From assembly GCA_009838975.1 (NCBI GenBank), contig VXQO01000117.1, positions 1-64,000 of the forward strand: 64,000 bases of DNA, in the 5' to 3' direction. Source of the stretch: Gemmatimonadota bacterium. Its GTDB lineage: Bacteria; Gemmatimonadota; Gemmatimonadetes; Longimicrobiales; Gaopeijiaceae. The number at the start of each line of letters is the position of its first letter. The first letter of the stretch is position 1. Below the pieces are notes generated by a model. That model made no database searches. It saw only the letters and a program-made list of their open reading frames with translations, and was not told where the DNA came from. A program made the translations under genes and the position numbers. This document shows positions 9,391-18,090 of this stretch, one piece after another.

Positions 9391-10826
9391 GCACCTCACC
9401 CGGCGACCGCTACACGCACCCGCTCCCGGGCCGGTACGTCTCCCGGGAGATGGAGCGCGTCTTCGCCCCGGGCTTCCGCTTCGGCACGTGGCGCCGGCTC
9501 TGGCTCGCGCTTGCCGAGGCGCAGCGGGATCTAGGGCTCGACATCCCGCCCGAGGCCATCCGGCAGATGCGCGACCGCCTCGACGACATCGACCTGGAGG
9601 CCGCCGCCGGCTACGAGAGGCGCTTCCGGCACGACGTCATGGCGCACATCCACGCCTTCGGCGACGTAGCGCCGGCGGCGCGCGGCATCCTCCACCTCGG
9701 CGCAACCAGCGCTTTCGTCGGCGACAACACCGATCTGATCCAGCACCACGAAGCCATGACGCTGGTGCGGGACCGCCTCGTCGCCACCGTCCGCGCGCTG
9801 ACCCGTTTCGCCCGCGAGCACCGCGGCCGGCCGACCCTCGCCTACACCCACTTCCAGCCGGCCCAGCCCACAACCGTGGGCAAGCGGGCCACCCTCTGGA
9901 TCCAGGACTTCCTCCTCGACCTGGAGGAGATCGAGCACCGGCTGGCGTCGCTCCGGCTGCGCGGCGTGCGCGGCACCACCGGGACCCAGGCCTCGTTCCT
10001 GCAACTCTTCGGCGGCGACCACGACAAGGTCGACGCCCTGGAGCGGGCAGTGTGCCGCCGCCTCGGCTTCCGCGGCGCGTACCCCGTCACGGGCCAGACC
10101 TATCCGCGCAAGGTCGACCAGGCGTTCCTCGCTACCCTGGCCGGCGTCGCGGCCTCGGCGTCCAAGATGGCGCACGACATCCGGCTGCTCTCACATCTGC
10201 GCGAACTCGAGGAGCCCTTCGAGAGCGAGCAGGTGGGCTCGTCCGCGATGCCGTACAAGCGCAACCCCATGCGCTCGGAGCGGATCTGCGCGGTGGCGCG
10301 CCACGTGATCGCGCTGGCCGCCGACCCCGCGCACACCGCCGCGACCCAGTGGCTGGAACGCACGCTGGACGACTCGGCCAACAAGCGGTTCGCGATCCCC
10401 GACGCCTACATGGCGACGGACGCGCTGCTGATCCTGGCCGGGAACGTCGCGTCCGGGCTGCGCGTCAATACCGGAGTCGTCGCGTCGAACCTGCGCCTGC
10501 ACCTGCCGTTCATGGTCATGGAGTCGGTGATGATGGAGGCGGCCGCCGGGGGCGGCGACCGCCAGGAGGCGCACGAGCGGATCCGGCGCCACACACTCGA
10601 AGCCGCACGCCGCATGACCGAGGGGGAGGAGGGCGATCTCTTCGCCCGCATCGCCGCCGACGAGTCCCTCGGGGTGAGCGCCGAGGCGCTCGAAGAGATG
10701 GCGCGCCCGGAGAAGCTGGTCGGGCGAGCCCCCGAGCAGGTGGACGAGTTCCTGCGCGGTCACGTGGAACGGATCCTGGCGCGCTACGGCGACACGACGC
10801 AGCACACCGGCGAGGTGCGGGTGTGA
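9387..10826 (+). CDS. purB: Adenylosuccinate lyase
   Basis: Cleaves SAICAR to AICAR and adenylosuccinate to AMP, releasing fumarate. The GTG at 9387 overlaps the protease stop (GTGA) and gives 479 residues. The fumarase/aspartase-superfamily signature SSAMPYKRNPMRSE is intact, with the conserved His segment LGATSAFVGDNTD and the TYPRKVDQ region. Length and motifs resemble the longer, eukaryote-like branch of adenylosuccinate lyases. Translational coupling on both sides is implied by the overlaps with the protease and with purC. Confidence 0.95.
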   Translation: MSTSPGDRYTHPLPGRYVSREMERVFAPGFRFGTWRRLWLALAEAQRDLGLDIPPEAIRQMRDRLDDIDLEAAAGYERRFRHDVMAHIHAFGDVAPAARGILHLGATSAFVGDNTDLIQHHEAMTLVRDRLVATVRALTRFAREHRGRPTLAYTHFQPAQPTTVGKRATLWIQDFLLDLEEIEHRLASLRLRGVRGTTGTQASFLQLFGGDHDKVDALERAVCRRLGFRGAYPVTGQTYPRKVDQAFLATLAGVAASASKMAHDIRLLSHLRELEEPFESEQVGSSAMPYKRNPMRSERICAVARHVIALAADPAHTAATQWLERTLDDSANKRFAIPDAYMATDALLILAGNVASGLRVNTGVVASNLRLHLPFMVMESVMMEAAAGGGDRQEAHERIRRHTLEAARRMTEGEEGDLFARIAADESLGVSAEALEEMARPEKLVGRAPEQVDEFLRGHVERILARYGDTTQHTGEVRV

Positions 10827-11773
10827 TTCCGCTGCCGCTGTTGTTTCGGGGGAAGGTCCGGGACGTGTACGAGGTGCCCGGAGAAGACGGCGGCGAAGGC
10901 GATCGCCTCCTCCTCGTGGCCAGCGATCGGGTCAGCGCCTTCGATGTGGTCATGGCCGAGCCCGTGCCCGGCAAGGGCGCCGTGCTGACTCAGATCACCG
11001 CGTGGTGGCTGAGCACGGTCCTGCGCGACATCCCCCACCACCTGATCGCGGTGCGCACCGGCGAGATCCGGGCGGCCGTGCCCGCGCTGGCCGGGTGCGA
11101 GGCCGAGTGGGCGGGCCGTGCCAGCCTGGTCCGCCGCACCCGGCCCATTCCGGTCGAGTGCGTGGTGCGCGGCTACCTGTCCGGGTCCGCATGGAAGGAG
11201 TACCGTGAGTCGGGGACGCTGGCCGGGGAGCTGCTCGGGGCGGGGCTGGTCGAGAGCGACGCGCTCGTCCCGGCCATCTTCTCGCCGGCGACGAAGGCGC
11301 AGGAAGGCCACGACGAGAACATCACCTTCGGCGCCGTCATCGACCTTCTGGGAGCCGAGCTCGCACACCGCCTGCGCGACCGCTCGATCGACATCTACGA
11401 GCGCGGCCGCGCGGCCGCCGCGGAGAGGGGAATCATCCTGGCCGACACCAAGTTCGAGTTCGGGATCTCGCCGGACGGCGAGCTGCTCCTGATCGACGAG
11501 GTGCTCACCCCCGACTCGTCGCGGTTCTGGCCGCGCGAGCACTACCGCACCGGGCGCGGACAGCCGTCGCTCGACAAGCAGCCGGTGCGCGATTACCTGA
11601 ACGGCCTCGACGACTGGCCGAAGCGGTACCCGCCGCCACCGCTGCCGGACGGCGTGGTCGCCGCCACCGAGGAGCGGTACCGCGGGGTATTCGAGAGGCT
11701 CACCGGAATCGTGCCGGGCGACTACGAGCCGCCGCGGTTCGGGGCTGCGATACCGGAGGCGATCGCGCCGTGA
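10823..11773 (+). CDS. purC: SAICAR synthase
   Basis: Couples CAIR and aspartate with ATP to give SAICAR. The GTG at 10823 overlaps the purB stop as GTGA and gives 316 residues, the longer yeast-like form. Seen motifs are the N-terminal FRGKVRDVYEVP, ASDRVSAFDVV, PIPVECVVRGYLSGSAW, the metal/ATP motif ADTKFEFG and EVLTPDSSRFWP. The next gene, psd, starts inside its stop codon. Confidence 0.96.
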   Translation: MIPLPLLFRGKVRDVYEVPGEDGGEGDRLLLVASDRVSAFDVVMAEPVPGKGAVLTQITAWWLSTVLRDIPHHLIAVRTGEIRAAVPALAGCEAEWAGRASLVRRTRPIPVECVVRGYLSGSAWKEYRESGTLAGELLGAGLVESDALVPAIFSPATKAQEGHDENITFGAVIDLLGAELAHRLRDRSIDIYERGRAAAAERGIILADTKFEFGISPDGELLLIDEVLTPDSSRFWPREHYRTGRGQPSLDKQPVRDYLNGLDDWPKRYPPPPLPDGVVAATEERYRGVFERLTGIVPGDYEPPRFGAAIPEAIAP

Positions 11774-12441
11774 GGATCCCCATCGCGCGGGAAGGGGTGC
11801 CATTCGTGGTGGTCTGCGTCGTGCTTGCCATCGGCACCCTCCTCTGGGCGCGGCACGGGGGATGGGGCGTCCGTACGGTGGCGCCGGCCGTCTTCGGGAT
11901 CGTCGCTCTCTTTGTCCTCTACTTCTTCCGCGATCCCGAGCGGACAGCCCCGCCAGGCGAGCATGTGGTGGTATCGCCGGCGGACGGCAGGGTCATGAGC
12001 GTGGGCCCGGTTGCGGGCGAGGACTTCATGGGCGGGACGGCGACCCGGGTGACGATCTTTCTCAGCGTGTTCGACGTGCACGTGCAGCGGGCCCCCGTCG
12101 CGGGGGGCGTCGGGCACTATTCCTACCGCGCGGGCCGGTATCTGGCGGCGTGGCGCGAGGAGGCGAGCAGCAGCAACGAGCGCGCTTCGCTCGGGATCCG
12201 GACCGGGGGCGGACCGGTCCTGGTTCGGCAGATTGCGGGGCTGGTGGCGCGGAGGATCGTGACCTACCCCCGCGGGGGGGACCGGGTGGCCAGGGGAGAC
12301 CGGATCGGCCTGATCCGCTTCGGCTCGCGGGTGGACCTTTTCCTGCCGCCGGACTGGCCGGTCACCGTCGCGCCGGGAGACGTGGTGCGGGGGGGCGAGA
12401 CACCTGTCGCGCGGATGGATCCACCGGAGGAGCCGTCATGA
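11770..12441 (+). CDS. psd: Phosphatidylserine decarboxylase, short form
   Basis: Makes phosphatidylethanolamine from phosphatidylserine in the inner membrane. At 223 residues it is the short archaeal/Bacteroidota-type enzyme, with two N-terminal transmembrane helices (~10-25 and ~36-52), then FFRDPER, SPADGRV and the histidine-bearing FLSVFDVHVQRAP. The self-cleavage site that creates the pyruvoyl group is Gly185-Ser186 in RFGSRVD. The GTG at 11770 overlaps the purC stop. It pairs functionally with pssA, which follows with an ATGA overlap. Confidence 0.93.
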   Translation: MRIPIAREGVPFVVVCVVLAIGTLLWARHGGWGVRTVAPAVFGIVALFVLYFFRDPERTAPPGEHVVVSPADGRVMSVGPVAGEDFMGGTATRVTIFLSVFDVHVQRAPVAGGVGHYSYRAGRYLAAWREEASSSNERASLGIRTGGGPVLVRQIAGLVARRIVTYPRGGDRVARGDRIGLIRFGSRVDLFLPPDWPVTVAPGDVVRGGETPVARMDPPEEPS

Positions 12442-13388
12442 CGCCTCGCAACCGCGGCACGCGACGCTGGCGCGGACTGCGCCGGGAACGCCCGCGCGGC
12501 AACCTGAGGCGCGGAGTGATCATCCTGCCCTCGGCCTTCACGCTGGGGAACCTCTTCTTCGGCTTCTACGCCATCGTCGCGGCCTTCCGGGGCGACTTCA
12601 TCTGGGCGTCGTGGTGCATCATCATCGCGTGGGTCCTGGACTACTTCGACGGCAGGGTCGCGCGCGTCACGCGCACGGGATCGGCCTTCGGGGCCGAGCT
12701 GGATTCGCTCACCGACGCGGTTTCCTTCGGGGTCGCGCCGGCGCTGATCCTGGTCCTGCTGTACTTCCCGGAATCCGACTGGAGCTGGCTGATCGGTTTC
12801 GCTTACGTCTCGGTCGCCGTGCTCAGGCTGGCGCGCTTCAACGTCGAACAGGGCGGCGAGGCACGCACGCACTTTCACGGCTTGCCGTCGCCCGCGGCCG
12901 GTCTGATTCTGGCCACGCACTACCCCTTCACCACCACACCGCTCTTCCAGCAGTACCTGGCCGGCCTCCCCTGGCCGCAGATCATGGTGATCACGACCGT
13001 TCTGGTCTCGATCCTCATGGTGAGCCACATCCCGTACGCCAAGCTGCCCCCGCTGGACTTTCGGACCCGGCGCGGGATCGTCAGGACGGCGCTGCTGCTG
13101 GCCTGCCTGGGACTCGCCGTCACGGTTCCGTACTACTGGTTCTTCCCCGCCATCGTCGGCTATGCGCTGTGGGGTCTGCTGAGGTCGGTCTTCCTCGGGC
13201 TGCTGCAGAGACTGCCCGAGCGGGACCCCCTCCTGGACGAGGAACCGGACGACGCCGACTCGGATGTCGAGCCCCGGGAGGTGGACTACCAGGAACTGAC
13301 CCACGAGCCGGAAACGGCCGAAGACGACCGCCGCACATCCGGCACCCCCGAAACCGATATCATTGAATGGAAGGAGAAGCGCTCTTGA
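12438..13388 (+). CDS. pssA: CDP-diacylglycerol-serine O-phosphatidyltransferase
   Basis: Makes phosphatidylserine from CDP-diacylglycerol and serine. The CDP-alcohol phosphotransferase signature D-x2-DG-x2-AR-x8-G-x3-D-x3-D is complete: Asp68, Asp71, Gly72, Ala75, Arg76, Gly85, Asp89, Asp93. About seven or eight transmembrane helices are visible between residues 30 and 250. A ~65-residue acidic, charged cytoplasmic tail follows (EEPDDADSDVEPREVDYQE), longer than in most homologues. The product feeds Psd, encoded just upstream. The stop overlaps the TTG of purS. Confidence 0.94.
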   Translation: MTPRNRGTRRWRGLRRERPRGNLRRGVIILPSAFTLGNLFFGFYAIVAAFRGDFIWASWCIIIAWVLDYFDGRVARVTRTGSAFGAELDSLTDAVSFGVAPALILVLLYFPESDWSWLIGFAYVSVAVLRLARFNVEQGGEARTHFHGLPSPAAGLILATHYPFTTTPLFQQYLAGLPWPQIMVITTVLVSILMVSHIPYAKLPPLDFRTRRGIVRTALLLACLGLAVTVPYYWFFPAIVGYALWGLLRSVFLGLLQRLPERDPLLDEEPDDADSDVEPREVDYQELTHEPETAEDDRRTSGTPETDIIEWKEKRS

Positions 13389-13651
13389 GCCGATTCACAG
13401 TGGAGGTCCTGGTCACGCCCCGGCCCGGCCTGCTGGATCCGCAGGGCAAGGCGATCCATCACGCTCTCTCGTCGCTGGGGTATGACGCCGTCGACGACGT
13501 GCGCGTCGGCAAGGCGATCTACCTGGAGGTGAGCGCCACGACTTCCCAGGCGGCGGCCGAACGGGTCGAGGAGATGTGCCGCAAGCTGCTCGCCAACCCG
13601 GTCACCGAGGACTTCCGCGTGACGGCGGCCGCGACCGGAGCGGGCTCATGA
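13385..13651 (+). CDS. purS: FGAM synthase subunit PurS
   Basis: A small structural subunit that holds PurQ and PurL together in the three-part formylglycinamidine ribonucleotide synthase. The sequence FTVEVLVTPRPGLLDPQGKA matches the family start. The TTG at 13385 is chosen because GGAGAAG sits about 8 bases upstream and it overlaps the pssA stop as TTGA, giving 88 residues. An in-frame ATG at 13367 would overlap pssA by 22 bases. Its own stop overlaps purQ as ATGA. Confidence 0.9.
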   Translation: MSRFTVEVLVTPRPGLLDPQGKAIHHALSSLGYDAVDDVRVGKAIYLEVSATTSQAAAERVEEMCRKLLANPVTEDFRVTAAATGAGS

Positions 13652-14349
13652 ACGTCGCGGTCATCACCTTCCCCGGTTCGAACTGCGACCAGGACTGCGT
13701 CCGCTCCGTCGAACTGGCGAGCGGGTCGGCACGCTACGTCTGGCACCGTGAAGTCTCGCTGGGCGACTCGGACGCCGTGATCGTGCCCGGAGGATTCGCG
13801 CACGGCGACTACCTGCGGCCCGGGGCGATCGCCCGCTTCAGCCCGATCATGGACGCGGTGATCGACTTCGGGCGCGGCGGGGGCCTCGTGATCGGGATCT
13901 GCAACGGATTCCAGGTGCTCTGCGAGGCGGGACTGCTGCCCGGCGCGCTGCTTCGCAACCGGTCGCTCCGCTTCCAGTCGCACGACTGCTTCATGCGCGT
14001 CGAGCGCGCCGACACCCCGTACACCGGCGACTACCGCGTCGGTCAGGTCATCGGCATGCCGCTCTCCCACGCCGACGGCAACTACTACGCGGATCCGGAC
14101 ACGCTGGCCGCGCTGGAGGCGGAGGGCCGCGTCGTGTTCCGCTACTGCGACGCCGACGGGACCGTGACGCAAGAAGCCAATCCGAACGGCTCGCTGAACA
14201 GCATCGCAGGCATCGCCAACGCGCAGGGCAACGTGCTCGGCATGATGCCCCACCCCGACCGCGCCATCGAAGCGGTGCTCGGCTCGATGGACGGGCTGCC
14301 GCTGTTCACGTCGCTGGTCGGCGCCCTGGCGCGCGCGGAGGTCGCGTGA
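13648..14349 (+). CDS. purQ: FGAM synthase glutaminase subunit PurQ
   Basis: A class I glutamine amidotransferase supplying ammonia to PurL. The nucleophile is Cys85 in GICNGFQVL. The His and acidic residues of the triad lie in [10 protein letters not shown] near the C-terminus. The N-terminal [14 protein letters not shown] and [14 protein letters not shown] are typical. The ATG at 13648 overlaps the purS stop. Its length of 233 residues is normal. Confidence 0.96.
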   Translation: MNVAVITFPGSNCDQDCVRSVELASGSARYVWHREVSLGDSDAVIVPGGFAHGDYLRPGAIARFSPIMDAVIDFGRGGGLVIGICNGFQVLCEAGLLPGALLRNRSLRFQSHDCFMRVERADTPYTGDYRVGQVIGMPLSHADGNYYADPDTLAALEAEGRVVFRYCDADGTVTQEANPNGSLNSIAGIANAQGNVLGMMPHPDRAIEAVLGSMDGLPLFTSLVGALARAEVA

Positions 14350-16625
14350 TGAGCACTGGAAACGGTGTCGCGCCGCGCCCCGGCGACCCGCCGATCACGC
14401 CCGAACTGGTCGACGAGCACGGCCTCTCGCCCGACGAGTTCGCACAGGTCCGGCGCATTCTCGGCCGCGACCCCACCTTTACCGAACTGGGCGTGTTCTC
14501 GGCGATGTGGTCGGAGCACTGCGGCTACAAGAACTCGAAGCGGCTGTTGCGGTTGCTGCCGACTCAGGCGCCATGGGTCATCCAGGGCCCGGGCGAAAAC
14601 GCCGGCGTGATCGACGTCGGCGAAGGCAATGCGCTCGCCTTCAAGATCGAGTCCCACAACCACCCCTCCGCGGTCGAGCCGTACCAGGGCGCGGCGACGG
14701 GGATCGGCGGCATCCTGCGCGACGTCTTCACCATGGGCGCGCGCCCGGTCGCGACCCTCAACTCGCTCCACTTCGGCGACCTGGACCGTCCCCGCGTGCG
14801 CTACCTCTTCGGCGGGGTCGTCAAGGGGATCGGGGACTACGGCAACTGTGTCGGCATCCCGTCCACCGGCGGCGAGGTCTACTTCGACCGCGGGTACGAG
14901 GAGAACCCGATCGTCAACGCCATGTGCCTGGGACTGATGCGCACGGAGGACCTGATCCGGGGCACCGCCGAGGGCGTCGGCAACACGCTGATGGCGGTCG
15001 GAGCGCGCACCGGCCGCGACGGGATCCACGGCGCCACCTTCGCCTCCGAGGAGCTGTCCGAGGGCGACGACGAGGCCAGCCGCCCGCAGGTCCAGGTGGG
15101 CGACCCGTTTACCGAGAAGCTGCTCCTCGAGGCGTCGCTCGAGCTGATCGCCAGCGGCCACATCGTGGGCATTCAGGACATGGGCGCCGCGGGGCTGACG
15201 TCGAGCGGTTCCGAGATGGCGGGGCGCTCCGGGACGGGCGTGGAGATGGACGTGGCGCTGGTGCCGGTTCGCGAGGACGGGATGACGCCGTACGAGATCC
15301 TCCTTTCGGAGTCGCAGGAGAGGATGCTCGTGGTCGCCGCGGCCGGCCGGGAGGACGCCGTCCGCGAGATCCTGGAGAAGTGGGAGCTGGAAGCGGCGAC
15401 GATCGGGAGCGTCACCGCCAGCGGCACGTTTCGCGTTCTCGAGGACGGCGTCGTGGTCGCGGACATCCCCGCCCTGCCCCTGACCGAAGGCTGCCCGACG
15501 TATGAGCGGCCGGGCGAGGAGGGCGACGAGGTGCACGCGCTCCGCACGATGGACATCTCGCCGTGTGCGGAGCCGCCCGCGGGCCTTCGGGACGCTTTCC
15601 TGCGCGTCGTGGGATCGCCCAACGTGGCCTCGAAGCAGTGGGTGTACGAGCAGTACGACACCACCGTGCGGGCCAACTCGATCGAGCGCCCGGGCGGCGA
15701 CGCGGGCGTGATCCGGATCCCGGGCACCAACCGCGGCGTCGCGGCGTCCACGGACTGCAACGGCCGCCACACGTATCTGAACCCGCGCGCGGGCGCCATG
15801 GGCGCGGTGGCCGAGGCGGCGCGCAATGTCGCGTGCACGGGCGCGGTGCCGATGGCGATCACCAACTGCCTCAACTTCGGCAGCCCGCTCAAGACCCACA
15901 TCATGTACCAGTTCCGCGAGGCGGTGCTGGGGATGCGCGACGCCTGCGCCCACTTCGAGACCCCGGTCACCGGCGGCAACGTGTCGTTCTACAACGAGAC
16001 CGACGGGAAGGCCGTCTACCCGACGCCCGTCATCGGGATGATCGGCGTCATCGGCAACCTGGACACGATCGTGCGGCACGCCTTCCGCGACGCCGGCGAC
16101 GCGATCTTCCTGCTCGGCACCAACACCGGCGAACTGGGCGGCTCCGAGTACCTGTACGCGGTGCACGACCTGGTCGCGGGCGAGCCGCCCGGCGTGGATC
16201 TGGCCGCCGAACGCACGCTCCAGCGCTGCGTGTTGGCGATGGCGGCGTCGCGGGTGCTGAGCTCGGCCCACGATGTGGCCAGCGGCGGGCTCGCGGCGAC
16301 TCTGACCGAGTCCTGTCTGGGCAGGCCGCGCAAGGGCGGCGGAGTGGGTGCGGCGGTGCGCTTCGAGGACGCGCTTCCCGACACCGCGCTGCTCTTCGGC
16401 GAGGACCAGGGGCGCGTCGTGGTCAGTTGCACGCCCGGCGACGAGGAGCAGGTGCGCCGGCTCGCGGTGGATTTCGGGGTGCCCTGCACGCGCATCGGAA
16501 CCGTGACGGGAGCCGGCTCGGCGCTTAGGATCGAAACCGTATCGTCCGCCCTGCGACTCGAACTCGACGTGCTGCGGGAGCGGTACTTCGGCGCCATTCC
16601 GGGGATCATGAACGAGGCGGGATAA
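14349..16625 (+). CDS. purL: FGAM synthase large subunit PurL
   Basis: Uses ATP and PurQ-derived ammonia to convert FGAR to FGAM. At about 758 residues it is the small PurL that works with PurS and PurQ. Motifs are [12 protein letters not shown] near residue 55, the FGAR/ATP segment [43 protein letters not shown] and the second-half [11 protein letters not shown]. The ATG at 14349 overlaps the purQ stop as TGATG; a GTG one codon earlier is also in frame. It ends in TAATG with purF. Confidence 0.97.
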   Translation: MSTGNGVAPRPGDPPITPELVDEHGLSPDEFAQVRRILGRDPTFTELGVFSAMWSEHCGYKNSKRLLRLLPTQAPWVIQGPGENAGVIDVGEGNALAFKIESHNHPSAVEPYQGAATGIGGILRDVFTMGARPVATLNSLHFGDLDRPRVRYLFGGVVKGIGDYGNCVGIPSTGGEVYFDRGYEENPIVNAMCLGLMRTEDLIRGTAEGVGNTLMAVGARTGRDGIHGATFASEELSEGDDEASRPQVQVGDPFTEKLLLEASLELIASGHIVGIQDMGAAGLTSSGSEMAGRSGTGVEMDVALVPVREDGMTPYEILLSESQERMLVVAAAGREDAVREILEKWELEAATIGSVTASGTFRVLEDGVVVADIPALPLTEGCPTYERPGEEGDEVHALRTMDISPCAEPPAGLRDAFLRVVGSPNVASKQWVYEQYDTTVRANSIERPGGDAGVIRIPGTNRGVAASTDCNGRHTYLNPRAGAMGAVAEAARNVACTGAVPMAITNCLNFGSPLKTHIMYQFREAVLGMRDACAHFETPVTGGNVSFYNETDGKAVYPTPVIGMIGVIGNLDTIVRHAFRDAGDAIFLLGTNTGELGGSEYLYAVHDLVAGEPPGVDLAAERTLQRCVLAMAASRVLSSAHDVASGGLAATLTESCLGRPRKGGGVGAAVRFEDALPDTALLFGEDQGRVVVSCTPGDEEQVRRLAVDFGVPCTRIGTVTGAGSALRIETVSSALRLELDVLRERYFGAIPGIMNEAG

Positions 16626-18070
16626 TGCGACGCCGCGCTCCGACCGACATTCACCTGCCGCTGCTCGACGACCGTCCGCGCGAGGAATGCGGCATCGTCG
16701 GGATCTGCGGGATCGAAAACGCCTCGGAACTCGCCTTCCTGGCGCTCTATGCCCTGCAGCATCGGGGCCAGGAGGCGGCGGGCATCTGCGCGGCCAACAA
16801 CGGCCGCACGCGGGTGTACAAGGAGCTCGGCCTGGTCTCGGACGTGTTCGATGCGAAGCGGATCGCGTCGCTTCCCGGCAACACCGCGCTGGGTCATGTG
16901 CGCTACTCGACGGCGGGCGGCGGCCAGCGCGTCAACGCCCAGCCGATCGTGGTGCGCTACGCCGAGGGTGACCTCGCGATCGTGCACAACGGCAACCTGA
17001 CCAATGCGCGCATGGTGAAGCGCCAGCTCGTCCGGGAAGGCGCGATCTTCCAGAGCACTTCCGACTCCGAGGTCATCGTGCACCTCGTGGCGCGCTCGCG
17101 GCACCGAATGGTGCAGGCGCAACTGCGCGACGCGCTCAGCTTCCTCGAAGGCGCCTATTCGCTCGTGCTGACCGTCGGCGAGACGATGTACGCGGTGCGC
17201 GATCCGCGAGGGTTCAGGCCGCTGGTGATGGGCGAGCTGGACGGCGGACACATCGTGACCAGCGAGACCTGCGCCCTCGACCTCATGGGCGCGACCTACG
17301 TGCGGGACATCGAGCCGGGCGAGCTGGTGCGCTTCCGTGGAGGCGAGGTCGAGAGCCTCCCCGGTCTGCACCCGCAGACCCCCGCGCCCTGCATCTTCGA
17401 GCTTGTCTACTTCGCCCGGCCCGATTCGAACCTGTGGGGGATCAGCGTGGACCGGGCCCGGCGCGCCTTCGGGCGGCAGCTCGCGCGAGAGCACCCGGTC
17501 GTCGCCGACTGCGTGATCGCCGTGCCGGACAGCGCCAACTCGGCGGCGCTCGGGTACAGCGAGCAGAGCGGGATTCCCTACGAACTCGGCCTGCTGCGCA
17601 ACCACTACGTGGGCCGCACCTTCATCCGGCCGTCGCAGGCCGACCGCGACTTCGGGGCGCGGGTGAAGTACAACCCCGTGCGAGAGGTGCTGGAGGGCCA
17701 GCGCGTGGTCGTGGTGGACGACTCGATCGTGCGGGGCACGACTTCGACCAGCCTGGTCAAGTTCATCCGCGGGGCGGGGGCGGCCGAGGTGCACTTCCGG
17801 GTCGCCAGCCCCCCGGTGCGCCATCCCTGCTACTACGGGATCGACATGCCGTCGAAGGAAGAGCTCATGGGGTCCCGGAGGAGCGTGGACGACATCGCGG
17901 CCGCGATAGGGGTGGACTCGCTGGGCTATCTGTCGCTGGACGGGATGGAAAACGCGGTCGCGGAGCGTGCGCCGTTCTGCACGGCGTGCTTCTCCGGCGA
18001 ATACTCGGCGCCTTTGGTGGATCTGGAGGAACAAACCGACAATACTAAACAAATTGATTTAGTATTGTAG
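16625..18070 (+). CDS. purF: Amidophosphoribosyltransferase, iron-sulfur type
   Basis: The committed step of purine synthesis: PRPP plus glutamine to phosphoribosylamine. It has a 21-residue propeptide ending before Cys22 (EECGIVGICG), the N-terminal nucleophile. The phosphoribosyltransferase PRPP loop is VVVVDDSIVRGTTS. Cysteines in APCIFELVYFARPDS, RHPCYYGID and the FCTACF pair match the [4Fe-4S] ligand positions of Bacillus subtilis PurF. The ATG overlaps the purL stop as TAATG. The last ten codons and the TAG stop are formed by an AT-rich palindrome (18039-18068), giving an atypical C-terminus. Confidence 0.96.
   Translation: MRRRAPTDIHLPLLDDRPREECGIVGICGIENASELAFLALYALQHRGQEAAGICAANNGRTRVYKELGLVSDVFDAKRIASLPGNTALGHVRYSTAGGGQRVNAQPIVVRYAEGDLAIVHNGNLTNARMVKRQLVREGAIFQSTSDSEVIVHLVARSRHRMVQAQLRDALSFLEGAYSLVLTVGETMYAVRDPRGFRPLVMGELDGGHIVTSETCALDLMGATYVRDIEPGELVRFRGGEVESLPGLHPQTPAPCIFELVYFARPDSNLWGISVDRARRAFGRQLAREHPVVADCVIAVPDSANSAALGYSEQSGIPYELGLLRNHYVGRTFIRPSQADRDFGARVKYNPVREVLEGQRVVVVDDSIVRGTTSTSLVKFIRGAGAAEVHFRVASPPVRHPCYYGIDMPSKEELMGSRRSVDDIAAAIGVDSLGYLSLDGMENAVAERAPFCTACFSGEYSAPLVDLEEQTDNTKQIDLVL
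18039..18068. repeat. CTAAAC-N6-GTTTAG-type palindrome, copy 1 (purF 3' end)
   Basis: Perfect 11-bp arms, ACAATACTAAA (18039-18049) and TTTAGTATTGT (18058-18068), around an 8-nt centre. It lies across the purF stop in the gap to the convergent serpin gene. No T-run follows, so it is not a textbook intrinsic terminator. It has the same core and spacing as four other copies in the window. Confidence 0.75.
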
Positions 18071-18090
18071 GCGCCGAAATCGAGCGCGTG

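Noticed and set aside
14142-18052. Two long minus-strand frames (about 700 codons each) opposite purL and purF
   Set aside because: Antisense shadows of purL and purF; no recognisable motifs and no ribosome sites.
18039-18068. Palindrome at the purF end as a classic intrinsic terminator
   Set aside because: The stem is AT-rich and no T-run follows on either strand. The same element also lies far from gene ends in the 33365-33464 cluster, so a repeat or operator reading is preferred.
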